From positions 99,109-163,108 of the forward strand of contig NZ_FNGV01000013.1 in assembly GCF_900103215.1 (NCBI RefSeq): DNA of 64,000 nt. The letters run 5' to 3'. This document shows, piece after piece, positions 38,901-47,171 of this stretch. The translations under genes and the position numbers were made by a program. Numbering within the stretch: the stretch's first letter is position 1; each line of letters begins with the position of its first letter. Under the pieces are notes generated by a model that was not told where the DNA came from, ran no database searches, and saw nothing but the letters and a program-made list of their open reading frames with translations. This DNA is from Kriegella aquimaris (lineage in GTDB: Bacteria > Bacteroidota > Bacteroidia > Flavobacteriales > Flavobacteriaceae).

Positions 38901-39223
38901 TCCAGAAGACTGGCATCTTCTTCCATCTTGACTTCAATATATAAAGAAGAACCAACTGCATACTCTTGGGTTTTCATCCCTAGATATGAAATAATTAATA
39001 TATCTCCTGATTTTGCCTTAATTGAAAAATTTCCATCAAAATCACTTTGGGTTCCTACGGTTGTACCTTTTACCAAAATATTCACCCCTGGCAATACCAT
39101 TTGGTCCATATCCGTTATCTTTCCTGTCACCATATCGGTTTGGGACAGAAGCAACTGCGTACCTAGTACTATTAATATAAGCTGTACGGCTTTCACAGAA
39201 TTAAATAAGCATTTCATTTTCAT
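35975..39223 (-). CDS. susC: SusC-like TonB-dependent outer-membrane transporter
   Basis: 1082 aa. Signal peptide (to about residue 28), a carboxypeptidase-regulatory-like domain (about 31-108, VTGKITDMDQMVLPGVNILV), then the plug with VVVGYGTQKKINLTGAV and the SusC hallmark ASAIYGARAPYGVILITTK. The remainder is a beta-barrel ending in FGLNLKF with a terminal aromatic residue. It imports oligosaccharides with energy from TonB. There is no N-terminal STN domain, so it probably does not signal to an anti-sigma factor, and no HTCS or ECF gene lies nearby. It is the first gene of the PUL operon, so its promoter must lie in 39224-39650. Confidence 0.95.
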   Translation of the reverse strand: MKMKCLFNSVKAVQLILIVLGTQLLLSQTDMVTGKITDMDQMVLPGVNILVKGTTVGTQSDFDGNFSIKAKSGDILIISYLGMKTQEYAVGSSLYIEVKMEEDASLLDEAVVVGYGTQKKINLTGAVDVISSDLLQNRTTSTVSQLLASSASGVSFDYDRNGYQPGAEASLEVRGTGSLNGGAPYVVIDGFPGDMNRLNPEDIESISILKDAAASAIYGARAPYGVILITTKAGAKNKKLSVSYSVTTNIITPARLPGTLDSYTYARVLNEASLNKTSSLNYNEETIDRIRAYQRGDTGYLSSQITEQFPDFPVGQMTNWEAFPTEGGGWSGINNEDPWDYFTGTNIGTSQNFSISGGSEKTSYYFSAGYLDQPSSLKLGNDYFKRFNVSAKINTELTDWWDFRYETRFMKSERHFPNGSRPQDQDTYNALFHIIFNTPPTHPFYTGFGEETQGGRQFFWAGYNDDEKTENWQIVGTELRPAKGWKINADFAYQVVDKYELHDGQEFTTVNWLTGENTSSWYPTQVNEYHYSDYYWSTNLYTSYEKSLNEKHNFLLMGGMQLETSKFRSLNAQARGLIVPEVISLSTATGEPSLQESLSHWSTEGYFGRLTYNFKEKYLFETNIRYDGTSRFQDGKRWGFFPSLSAGWVVSNEPFWEAISPVVNTFKFRGSWGELGNQNVASYQDLALIPTTKSNLGWLPAYNQVGQVGYTLTPGLVSPGLTWETAATTNLGLNLGLFKNKLQFDFDWFERNTTDMIGPSVALPGVLGASAPRSNNASLSTKGWEMALKWKQSFQNGLNYFVNLSLYDAKTIVTEYNNPTGILNSWTWREGQEIGEIWGWSSQGMFKSQEEIDNHVDQSYIFNEWNTGDLKYDDIDGDGKIDQGEGTMDDHGDLVLLGSTTPRYQYVINAGANFKGLDFSMVWKGTGKREKGNYGNQDYAFYGFSRAGWSQPKDDHMDYYRDQPGTEYVGLYEGDANINTDAYYTRPYLDLASNLKNQNYNSWFLANYSFIRLQNVQLGYTLPEKAFPKVNIRFYLSGDNLLTFDHLPKGIDPTIAEGGYRDNAGKDYRADRIYSFGLNLKF

Positions 39224-39497
39224 AGAATCTGTTTTTGGTTATTTTTATTGGTTTTCTAAAGGTTAATACTTTTATAATTCTTCGAATGAAATGATTCTGC
39301 TCTATTTGTCCATAAGGGCGGTGCGCACGAAACCTATTTTAGTTCATTTCAATCCTCAATTAATTAATCATTAACATATGGTTAAAGGTATTCTACAATC
39401 TATGTGGTTACTAGTACGATTATTTTAAATACTAATACCTTTATTCATGATTTTCAGTGTGTACGGGTTATGACCACCGAAATGCATGCAATTTTGC

Positions 39498-39522
39498 CAA
39501 ACAGAGTGTATATTTCTGTTTG
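39498..39522. promoter_or_regulatory. Perfect 8-bp inverted repeat upstream of susC, possible operator
   Basis: CAAACAGA (39498-39505) and TCTGTTTG (39515-39522) are separated by nine bases, about 275 bases before the susC start in the gap between susC and the downstream end of the SGNH gene. Arms and spacing suit a dimeric regulator, though chance cannot be ruled out. No other structure was seen in 39224-39655. Confidence 0.3.
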
Positions 39523-39655
39523 CGGTAACAACCACTTGTTCTTAGCGGTAGGATTTTAGCAAGAGCTTTGAAGACTTTGTAGGGTTTTGGTTAAGTTTAG
39601 GTGAATTCTAATGCAGTTTATACATTTGATTTTACCGGGCCAGGAATGAAGATGT

Positions 39656-40404
39656 TTAAAAAATTAATTTTTCAATTTCTTTTTCAAGCGCTTCGAACAT
39701 AAGTAAGTGGCCTGTAGCGTTGGGATGTAAGTAATCTGGCATACGTTCTTTTTCACGTTGCCGTCTGCATTCAGATAAATTGGTGAAATATCTATATAAG
39801 TGATATTTGTATTCCTCCCCGGGAATTTCGAAATAAGTTCGTTTGTTGATTTATTGAGTTCGTTGCGATGGTTCGGATTATAACCATAGGGCAAAATACC
39901 CATTAGAAGAATTTTTGTATTGGGAAGCTTTTCTCCTATAATGTCGCAAATTTTCCAGATGCCCTCAGCAAGTTGTTCAGGTTTACTAACGGTCATGTAA
40001 TGATTACCATCAGTATTATTCGTGCCAATTAAAACAATAGCCACTTTAGGTTCTACTTTTTCAAGCGAACCGTTTTGAAGACGCCAAATCACATTTTCCG
40101 TGCGGTCTCCACTTATGCCCATGTTGACGGTATGATATTTATTAAGATACTTAGTCCATACCTCTTTTCGATCTTCATTATCCAATGTATGAAAAATCGA
40201 ATTTCCTACAAGAATTAATTCAGGTTTCATACCTAAACGGCTCAAAATGGTTTGATGACGTTCAGCCCAACCACGCCCGCTTTTCTTTAAAGCCACAGCA
40301 GCCGTATTTTCGCTAGATTTAAAAACGGTCGCTTTCTTCTGGGAAGAACACCCCACAACGAAACATAATACCAGAAAAAGTAATTTTGATTTATTCATAA
40401 TCAC
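39656..40404 (-). pseudogene. SGNH/PAF-acetylhydrolase-like lipoprotein with C-terminal frameshift
   Basis: A lipoprotein signal (VVGC, Cys19) precedes an SGNH hydrolase of the GDSL/PAF-acetylhydrolase-like type. It has the nucleophile block LVGNSIF, NMGISGDRTENV, and VLIGTNN. The direct reading frame ends at 39664 with an unnatural Lys/Cys-rich tail. Restoring one A in the run of five at the GTGAAAAAG codons (about 39757) gives VKKERMPDYLHPNATGH. That includes the D-x-x-H catalytic pair expected at the end, and the frame then runs on to a TAA at 39656. The gene is thus frameshifted late, losing Asp and His. It may be a recent pseudogene, a phase-variable slip or an assembly error. Confidence 0.75.
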
Positions 40405-40617
40405 TACAGCATTATACTGTTCTTAATTCTTTACCCTAAGAAAAATTATAGCATGACTGCTTTTGTTCTCTCCGGTTCAACTTGATACTTGAAAAGCGCA
40501 GTTTTCAATATCGATTTCTTAATTAATTGAAGTATGAAAATCTGATTAATATAGTGAGCGGCCTATAGCTATACCCTTCATCATTTTTCAGTTGGGTACT
40601 TCTGTTCAATTGACCTT

Positions 40618-42012
40618 TTAAGATCGTACAGCTGTTGGCACAAGCTCTGTTAGATCCTTGATCTTTACAACCGTACCCTCTTCGATACTCCGTACTGCCG
40701 CGATACCGATCAAGCACGACATGGCCCCGTCCCTTAGACCGGCGGACCTGCCATAAGGGTCTTGCTCCGATGGATTTAAAAAGAGACTGTCCTGTAATCT
40801 TTTATCACCCCCGCCATGGCCCCCTTTCTCGCTAACTACGTTCAAGTTGTCGTAATCTTTCCACAACCGGTGTATTATTATAGGCTGTTGTTCCATACCT
40901 TCATTTCCGGCCTGATCCATCTCCTCTGTATGCAACTTACTCTGATCCAACTCTATATTCTTGTTATAGGGTATATCGACCCAGGCCTCGATTCTTCCTT
41001 CGGTACCATTAAACGCCACCCGCCAACCTTCGAAGGGCGAATATGTCGTCAATGAATAGTTCAATACCACATTGTTCTCATATTTGATCTGTGCGGACAT
41101 TTTGTCGTAAATATCGATCTCTTCACGAAAAAGGCATTTATCCGGTGCATAACCATCATGTTTTTCATTGGCTACATACATCTCCATAGAGGTCTTGTTT
41201 TTGGTAATATCATAGTGAAAATCACATTTCGAGCTATGTGGACACGTTCTACAGTTCACCCCCCTGAAATCACCATTTTTCCCGTAAAAATCCAAATCAC
41301 CATAGGCAAAGACCTCTTTGGGCTCGGAATCGAGCCACCAATTCAGTATATCAAAATGGTGCGTGGCCTTATGCACCCATAGCGAACCGCTATTCTCTAT
41401 TTCACCGTGCCATCTTCTAAAATAAGATGCCCCGTGATATGTATTCAAATACCAATGAAAATCAACAGAGGTTATTTTTCCTATGGTATTTTTCATTAAC
41501 AGTTCCTTGATCTTTGTACTATAGGGCGTCCATCGATAATTGAACCCGACGATGACCTTCTTTTTTGATTTCTTTTCGGCCTCCAAAATAGCTTGGCATT
41601 TAAAGGCATCGGTTGTCAGCGGCTTCTCGGTAAGTACATCACAGTCCTTCTCCAAGGCCTTAATGATGAATTCATGATGCGTGCTATCTTTTGTGGTTAC
41701 TATGACCAGATCGGGGCTTGACTTTTCCATCATGAGGTCAAAATCGACATAGGTCGGGCAGTCGACCCCCATACGGCCCTTCGCATATTCCAAACGGCCG
41801 GGATTAATATCACAAAGGCCGACAAACTCAAGAATTTCAGAATATTGATCGACCAATCTTTTCCCCCAGAAACTAATGCCCCGACTCCCTGTTCCCACCA
41901 ATACGATTTTCAGCTTTTTGGATTTTGTGAACGCAAAAGCACTAATTGGTACCGCCGAAGAAGCGGCAAGCATACTGATCGAGGTTATAAAATTTCTTCG
42001 TGAATTGGTCAT
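40618..42012 (-). CDS. Gfo/Idh/MocA oxidoreductase with Cys cluster (Tat-type leader)
   Basis: 464 aa. Twin-arginine leader (NSRRNFITS) with a hydrophobic stretch, then a Rossmann fold with GTGSRG near residue 40 and the TEKPLTTD motif. A Cys-rich insertion C-R-T-C-P-H-S-S-K-C is distinctive of one subgroup of exported Bacteroidota members and may bind a metal. The likely role is oxidation or NAD-dependent transformation of a sugar in the periplasm. It is probably transcribed alone or with the frameshifted SGNH gene downstream (213 bases away). Base composition looks richer in G and C at third positions than in its neighbours. The exact substrate is unknown. Confidence 0.8.
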   Translation of the reverse strand: MTNSRRNFITSISMLAASSAVPISAFAFTKSKKLKIVLVGTGSRGISFWGKRLVDQYSEILEFVGLCDINPGRLEYAKGRMGVDCPTYVDFDLMMEKSSPDLVIVTTKDSTHHEFIIKALEKDCDVLTEKPLTTDAFKCQAILEAEKKSKKKVIVGFNYRWTPYSTKIKELLMKNTIGKITSVDFHWYLNTYHGASYFRRWHGEIENSGSLWVHKATHHFDILNWWLDSEPKEVFAYGDLDFYGKNGDFRGVNCRTCPHSSKCDFHYDITKNKTSMEMYVANEKHDGYAPDKCLFREEIDIYDKMSAQIKYENNVVLNYSLTTYSPFEGWRVAFNGTEGRIEAWVDIPYNKNIELDQSKLHTEEMDQAGNEGMEQQPIIIHRLWKDYDNLNVVSEKGGHGGGDKRLQDSLFLNPSEQDPYGRSAGLRDGAMSCLIGIAAVRSIEEGTVVKIKDLTELVPTAVRS

Positions 42013-42499
42013 AAACTATTTATTAAATGTTCATTTTTTAACTTTCTTTGTAGGCCTTACTGAATTATATGTCTTGCGATTGTATGTCATATATAGAATA
42101 CCGAATTGACCCATCTTGCACCTAAAAGGTTTTAGTTTTCTTCATCCAGCTACTCTTATCTTTCTTGAAACTTATCCATTTTAACAAAACACCTGTTAAA
42201 GGTACTTTTTCAAAGATATTCTGTTACAAGGCCCTCTACCAATACAAATAATCTAAATATTGATACTAACTCTTCATTAGTAAGAAATCTTACAACACTA
42301 ATTGAGAAACAAACACTCCTTTAATTCAATGAAACCTTAAAAAGGCCTTGCGATAAATTATAAATATCCATAATGAGAATACCAATACTACAATATGAAT
42401 TATTTGTATTTAGAATTGAAAAGATTAGCGCCTAACTTTAGTTGATTGAAATCGGTACCCGTAAATATAATTGTTAAATAAACGAACCCTCTCAATACT
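42013..42499. other. Divergent intergenic region
   Basis: 487 bases between the minus-strand Gfo/Idh/MocA gene and the plus-strand cytochrome b gene. It must hold both promoters. I saw no coding remnant, strong hairpin or clear -33/-7 pair. Confidence 0.5.
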
Positions 42500-43240
42500 G
42501 TGGACAATAAGACAACAAAACATAAGCGGTGGGTGAAAATTTCTCATTGGATTATCACCCTGAGTTTTCTATTTCTAACCTATAGTGGATACGAGATTCT
42601 GATGGTTCATCCGCGACTTTACTGGGGGGAGGTCGGAAACGACCTTACACCTGCACTATTTGAATTGCCCATAAGCAGAAATTACAAGCATGGGGGTTGG
42701 GATGAAAGTGTGCCCTTTTTTGATAATGCAGAATCTCCGGTTTCCTCAAGTCGTACAATTAATATTTTTAATGAGAATGGTTGGGGTCGAAGTCTTCATT
42801 TTATATCAGCCTGGTTTCTTGTGATTACAGGGTTGATCTACCTAATTACGGGAATTGTCTCGAGTCATTTCCGAAATCATATTTGGCTGAAGCTAAAAGA
42901 GTTCTCTCCCCGGTTGTTTTTGCAGGATATTAGCGCGCATTTTCGAATGCAGGTTGATCCTGCAACTAACGGACCTCAATATGGTCTCTTGCAAAAAACT
43001 GCCTATACGTTTGTAATATTTATAGTTTTACCGTTAGTAGTTATTACAGGTTTGACAATGTCACCGGCCATAACCGCGGCATACCCATTTCTTTTAGATA
43101 TCATGGGAGGGTTTCAATCTGCCCGAACAATTCATTTTTTTGCATCCGTAATACTCGAAATATTTCTTTTTGTGCATCTATTTATGATTTATAAGTCAGG
43201 ATTTAAAAAGAATATCCGTTTTATGACTTTAGGAAAATAA
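42500..43240 (+). CDS. Membrane cytochrome b561/thiosulfate-reductase-type subunit
   Basis: 246 aa starting at a GTG codon. Four main hydrophobic helices carry His16, His100, His212 and His226, suited to ligate two b-type hemes as in the cytochrome b561/formate dehydrogenase gamma fold (PF01292-like). A soluble loop (about 45-95) separates the first two helices. One base separates it from the next gene, which encodes a molybdopterin oxidoreductase, so the two almost certainly form an electron-transfer pair. By analogy with MsrPQ the membrane protein would exchange electrons between the quinone pool and the exported partner. The substrate is unknown. Confidence 0.8.
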   Translation: MDNKTTKHKRWVKISHWIITLSFLFLTYSGYEILMVHPRLYWGEVGNDLTPALFELPISRNYKHGGWDESVPFFDNAESPVSSSRTINIFNENGWGRSLHFISAWFLVITGLIYLITGIVSSHFRNHIWLKLKEFSPRLFLQDISAHFRMQVDPATNGPQYGLLQKTAYTFVIFIVLPLVVITGLTMSPAITAAYPFLLDIMGGFQSARTIHFFASVILEIFLFVHLFMIYKSGFKKNIRFMTLGK

Positions 43241-43241
43241 T

Positions 43242-43988
43242 ATGAAAGAGAATAAAATTTTCACAAGACGTCAAGCAATTGCCACTGGGCTAACCGCGAT
43301 AGGAGGATTATTATTACCGGGTTGCTCCAAACCATTGCCGCCAACTTATGGTAAGATTCTGCGAATGGCCGATCTGCTTACCTATACTTCCCAACGTGCA
43401 CTTTTGCCCGACCAATCGCTAGTTAAGGAATATCATTATGGAGATATAACTTCGTTTCCTGCCACAGGCACCACTAATCCTGCAGATAATAAATTAAGAT
43501 CTAATTCCAGTGAGGAGTATGGACGCTTACAAAAAGATGCGTTTGCGAAATGGCATTTGTCAATCGAAGGACAAGTGGCACGACCAGGAAAATATTCGAT
43601 CGCGGATATCCAAAAGTTCCCTTCACGAACCCAAATTACGCGACATACTTGTGAAGAAGGATGGACCGCTATAGCTCAGTGGACCGGCCTACCCCTTGGC
43701 CATTTGCTCGAAAGTGTAGGAATACTGCCCAGTGCACGTTTTGTAAATTTCTACGCCTACGATGGCTGGAAAGACAGTATTGACCTCTTCGATGCATTTC
43801 ACCCCCAGACGATATTGGCATATGGCATGAACGGACGTAGTCTAGCTATACCGCATGGAGCTCCTGTCCGTTTAAGGGTAGAGACACAAGTTGGTTATAA
43901 GAGCATGAAATATCTAAAACGAATCGTTGTTACCGACGAATTTTCGGAAATGTTAACTCCTGGGTTTTCTTGGTATGCCGGTATTTGA
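43242..43988 (+). CDS. Tat-exported molybdopterin-dependent oxidoreductase (sulfite oxidase/MsrP-like)
   Basis: 248 aa. The leader contains TRRQ (8-11), a hydrophobic stretch and LLPGC (Cys28), which fits a Tat lipoprotein. The mature protein is a single oxidoreductase molybdopterin-binding domain. Cys137 in R-H-T-C-E-E-G-W is the expected molybdenum ligand, and LAYGMNGRSLAIPHGAPVR is a conserved pterin-site stretch. No C-terminal dimerisation domain is present, unlike sulfite oxidases, which resembles MsrP/YedY-like enzymes. It could reduce oxidised methionines or another S- or N-oxide in the periplasm; which one is not evident. It overlaps functionally with the cytochrome b gene directly upstream. 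Confidence 0.82.
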   Translation: MKENKIFTRRQAIATGLTAIGGLLLPGCSKPLPPTYGKILRMADLLTYTSQRALLPDQSLVKEYHYGDITSFPATGTTNPADNKLRSNSSEEYGRLQKDAFAKWHLSIEGQVARPGKYSIADIQKFPSRTQITRHTCEEGWTAIAQWTGLPLGHLLESVGILPSARFVNFYAYDGWKDSIDLFDAFHPQTILAYGMNGRSLAIPHGAPVRLRVETQVGYKSMKYLKRIVVTDEFSEMLTPGFSWYAGI

Positions 43989-44157
43989 AACAGCCCTTAT
44001 ACTTTACTAACTTCGCAACCTCTTTAAAATTTGTATATAAATCCCATTCTTTGAACGATCGTGTTTTTGTACTCAAAAGTTATTTCTCCCTATTAAAATG
44101 GGAATCAATTGGAAGTTGCTGGATGCAACGGTACTTAAACAAATTGTAAAATAACTG

Positions 44158-46674
44158 CTATTCACCGATAATTTCAAAAGATCCAGAACCACCGGAAAAT
44201 TTAACGCTTGATTTCGATATATCTTCTGTTTCCACTGACAATCCACCACCACAAATGACGAATGGTCGTGCTTTGAAAGGCAAACTAAACTCCAGAACCT
44301 CGCCTCCCGAAGCCAATCCGGTAACTCGACGTTCAGCATCACGATTCGGGCGTACATCATAACTAAACACCCCAAGAACCTTAACTGCAGAATTTTTTGC
44401 TTCCAGACGTACTTTGTGCATTCCGTAGCCCAGATTCAATATGCCTTTTCTGTTCTCTAGAAAATTAGTTTTCCTATCAATATCCACAAATCCAACATTT
44501 GACGGCTGTGATAGCTTTAGCTCACCATCTATGTACACGTCAAGAATGCCGCCGTGAGGGTTGTCTACATATGCAATAGATAAGTCAGTACCCAACACAT
44601 CTATTTCAAGATACTTTCCAGGCTTTAGTGTCATCATTTTAGACCCGTATGGGGCGCCCCATTCAGAAACAAACTCTTCCGTATTGATTCCGTTAATATT
44701 CCAATTGGGATTGTCCATTGGAAAAAAACGCCGATTGGGATTAATTTTTGAATCAACATAAGTCAAAACCGGGTTATCACCTTTAATTTCAAGAATATGC
44801 CTATCGCCCAGTCTTGTACGGCCATGTCGGAACATGGAATTCCGGAGATTTCTTGTCGGGGAAGACCTGCGTGAGCTGAACTCAATTCCATCGATATAAG
44901 GTATAGGCGGCTCGCTGTCCACTTTTCCCCAACAATTGATGGCATTATCCTCAAAAATGAACTTGTTACCTCTAATTCTTGTACTGGTAGAATCAAAAGC
45001 TACCATTTCACCCTCCCAACCATAGGTGTTTTCATGAAGACGTTCAGGAAGTTGTAGCTGCGCCTGGCCCGTTTCTATGGGATTCCATGTCTCAAATGCT
45101 TTTTCAATTTGCTTAAACCAAACGTAATGGGCGGCTGCTTGTGGATGACCATCTGAAGGGACAAAAGCATACTTATTAGTCCATCTAACTAAATCATCTC
45201 CTATTTTACCGTAATCAATATATGGAATTTGATACCTTAAAGACAAGGCTTGCATATCTCCAGGGCTTGGAGTATAACCGCCGTAATTTTGAAATTGGCA
45301 AAACAGAAATTCTGTATTGGGATAATGTTGTTGAATATACCGAATCGAACCTTCAAATACTGCCACCTCATCGGGAGTATCCGTTTTTTCATTGGCCCCA
45401 CTACCAAAAATCACCAAGTCAGGTCTTGGGCCTTCATTACGAGCAAATAATTCAGGATATAATTCCTCCCAGGTGCTTCCTTCTTTATGGCCGTTGGACC
45501 CTGGCCCTGGCGGAATCGAAAGTGAGCAATACTCCTTTAACCCTGAATGTGCCTCCCCTATCGAAGAACCGCCAATTGCCATAAAGTTTAGGCATATCTG
45601 ATCAGACCTGAGGTTAAATTTTCGCATTAATTCACGCTTTAACCTTCCTGAGTAAGTAAAGTAATGCCGCCATTCCCCAAAATAACCATCCAAATCGGGA
45701 CGATTTACTTTTTCCGAGTCGAATAGTCCCTCTGCTACAGGAGTTTTAAAACTGCCAGATGATGCATTTTCATCATAAAGATACATAGGTGGATTGGCGC
45801 TTCCAACGTCTATACTCGAGCCCATGACGATAATATGAATTGGCTCCCCTTTCCATAATTTTTGAATAGTCCTAGGTATGTGTTTATAGTAACTATTCAT
45901 TTTTCTGGGTTCGGGTGGCCCAACTGTATTGGGTGCGGTACGGGAAAGCTTCGGTGCGTATACCCATACCGTATCCGTTGCTGCAACATTCTCAAATTCT
46001 ACCTGAATCCCTATGGCATTAATATCCTTGGAGTTTGAAATATCTCCCTTAGAAATTTTCCCATTAATTACTACGTCCTTAATGTCTATATAAGTAGAGC
46101 CTTCTTTTTCGTCTACGCCAACATATTCATCCGCAACTACCAGTTCTCCTCTTGAGTGTCTAGGGAAGGTTCTTTTGTCCGTCATTCCAAAATCCTGTGG
46201 ACTCCATTTACCATCTTCACTATCCAATTTCATGATTTTGACTTTGGCCTTGATTTGATTCCCTTTCCTTTGATAACCGTGAACCGAAAGCATTAATTCA
46301 TCACCATGTGCAAGACCGGCTTCAGGCAAAGTAAAAAACTGCCAAAGCTTTTTCCCCGGATAAATTGCTACCATGTTATGAGTGGAGAATTTTGGACGAA
46401 TCGCATCAGAAACATGTGATTCTCGAATTGTTTCGATGTCTCCCCATTCACTAGTATTCCAAAAGGCAACGTTGTGGGAAGAAAAGCTTTTAGGTTCCCC
46501 AAAACGATGGTTTTGAAAGGAATGGAAATCAAAATTCGAATTTAACAATAGGTTAACCGAATTGGAATCGACCTGGGCAAAACACTGAAAAATAGAAACC
46601 AAGCTGAAAATGGGAACCATCAGCAGACACTTTAATTCAAGTTTTTTTAAAAGTGATCTATTTAATAACTTCAT
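44158..46674 (-). CDS. Large secreted SGNH/GDSL-type esterase
   Basis: 838 aa with a Sec signal (cleavage after CFAQ near residue 34). An N-terminal beta-sandwich (about 38-250) looks like a binding domain (LLLNSNFDF, FWNTSEWG). The SGNH domain follows (about 270-560), with MGSSID (nucleophile block), FMAIGGSSIGE, GSGANE and the late SDGHPQ carrying Asp and His. A final beta-rich region of about 280 residues ends in SGSFEIIGE. The presumed role is hydrolysis of acyl esters on a polysaccharide. It adds to at least six esterase-type genes on this strand and probably belongs to the same PUL, although the plus-strand oxidoreductase pair intervenes. Confidence 0.75.
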   Translation of the reverse strand: MKLLNRSLLKKLELKCLLMVPIFSLVSIFQCFAQVDSNSVNLLLNSNFDFHSFQNHRFGEPKSFSSHNVAFWNTSEWGDIETIRESHVSDAIRPKFSTHNMVAIYPGKKLWQFFTLPEAGLAHGDELMLSVHGYQRKGNQIKAKVKIMKLDSEDGKWSPQDFGMTDKRTFPRHSRGELVVADEYVGVDEKEGSTYIDIKDVVINGKISKGDISNSKDINAIGIQVEFENVAATDTVWVYAPKLSRTAPNTVGPPEPRKMNSYYKHIPRTIQKLWKGEPIHIIVMGSSIDVGSANPPMYLYDENASSGSFKTPVAEGLFDSEKVNRPDLDGYFGEWRHYFTYSGRLKRELMRKFNLRSDQICLNFMAIGGSSIGEAHSGLKEYCSLSIPPGPGSNGHKEGSTWEELYPELFARNEGPRPDLVIFGSGANEKTDTPDEVAVFEGSIRYIQQHYPNTEFLFCQFQNYGGYTPSPGDMQALSLRYQIPYIDYGKIGDDLVRWTNKYAFVPSDGHPQAAAHYVWFKQIEKAFETWNPIETGQAQLQLPERLHENTYGWEGEMVAFDSTSTRIRGNKFIFEDNAINCWGKVDSEPPIPYIDGIEFSSRRSSPTRNLRNSMFRHGRTRLGDRHILEIKGDNPVLTYVDSKINPNRRFFPMDNPNWNINGINTEEFVSEWGAPYGSKMMTLKPGKYLEIDVLGTDLSIAYVDNPHGGILDVYIDGELKLSQPSNVGFVDIDRKTNFLENRKGILNLGYGMHKVRLEAKNSAVKVLGVFSYDVRPNRDAERRVTGLASGGEVLEFSLPFKARPFVICGGGLSVETEDISKSSVKFSGGSGSFEIIGE

Positions 46675-46889
46675 TTTCTCTGGTGTTATTGGTTCGCTTG
46701 ATTTTATATAAGGACTAAAAAAATAGAGGATACCTCTTTCGGAATAAACCCCGACCAGAAAAGTATTAAGATAAAACCACTACCACCAGTACAAATGATT
46801 ATAAAAACAATACTGCTCTTCGCAAAAAATGATTCAAAAACAGCGCGTATTGAGAAGCAAAATTCTTGCTGATTTCTTGATGTACTTGG

Positions 46890-47040
46890 TTTTCATTTTT
46901 CAACCGACACTAAAGTTTGAAAGATATTCAAGACCTTACGCCTATGCAAATTGTTTAATATTGAATGTCTTATCAGTTACCAATTTACATGAAAAACCAA
47001 TACTTGATCACAACATATAACTTTTCTAAAGATGTCATAT
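46890..47040 (-). pseudogene. Decayed AraC-type regulator, C-terminal HTH remnant
   Basis: One minus-strand frame reads KSYML, a stop, SSIGFSCKLVTDKTFNIKQF, two stops, then GLEYLSNF. This lines up residue by residue with the HTH end of the AraC gene at 48546-49406 (KSYLIRLRIGYSCKLL, TDETLNITQIAYESGFENISNF). The DNA of the two loci is also similar. It has at least three in-frame stops and no N-terminal part. It lies in the otherwise empty gap 46675-47171, beside the sialidase-like gene, so this gene may once have had its own regulator. Confidence 0.75.
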
Positions 47041-47171
47041 CGTTAAAAGGGTAATTCTCTACAGAAGAAGGTAACAAAGGCTCAGCTCAGCAATAAAAAG
47101 CATATTTAAAATATAATTAAAAGCACAATGATACGTTCAAATATTAAGCTTCTTCAGGTCAAGAATTTTCT

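Noticed and set aside
46829..47020. Plus-strand reading frame of 63 codons
   Set aside because: It is antisense to the AraC relic, which explains its coding-like composition.
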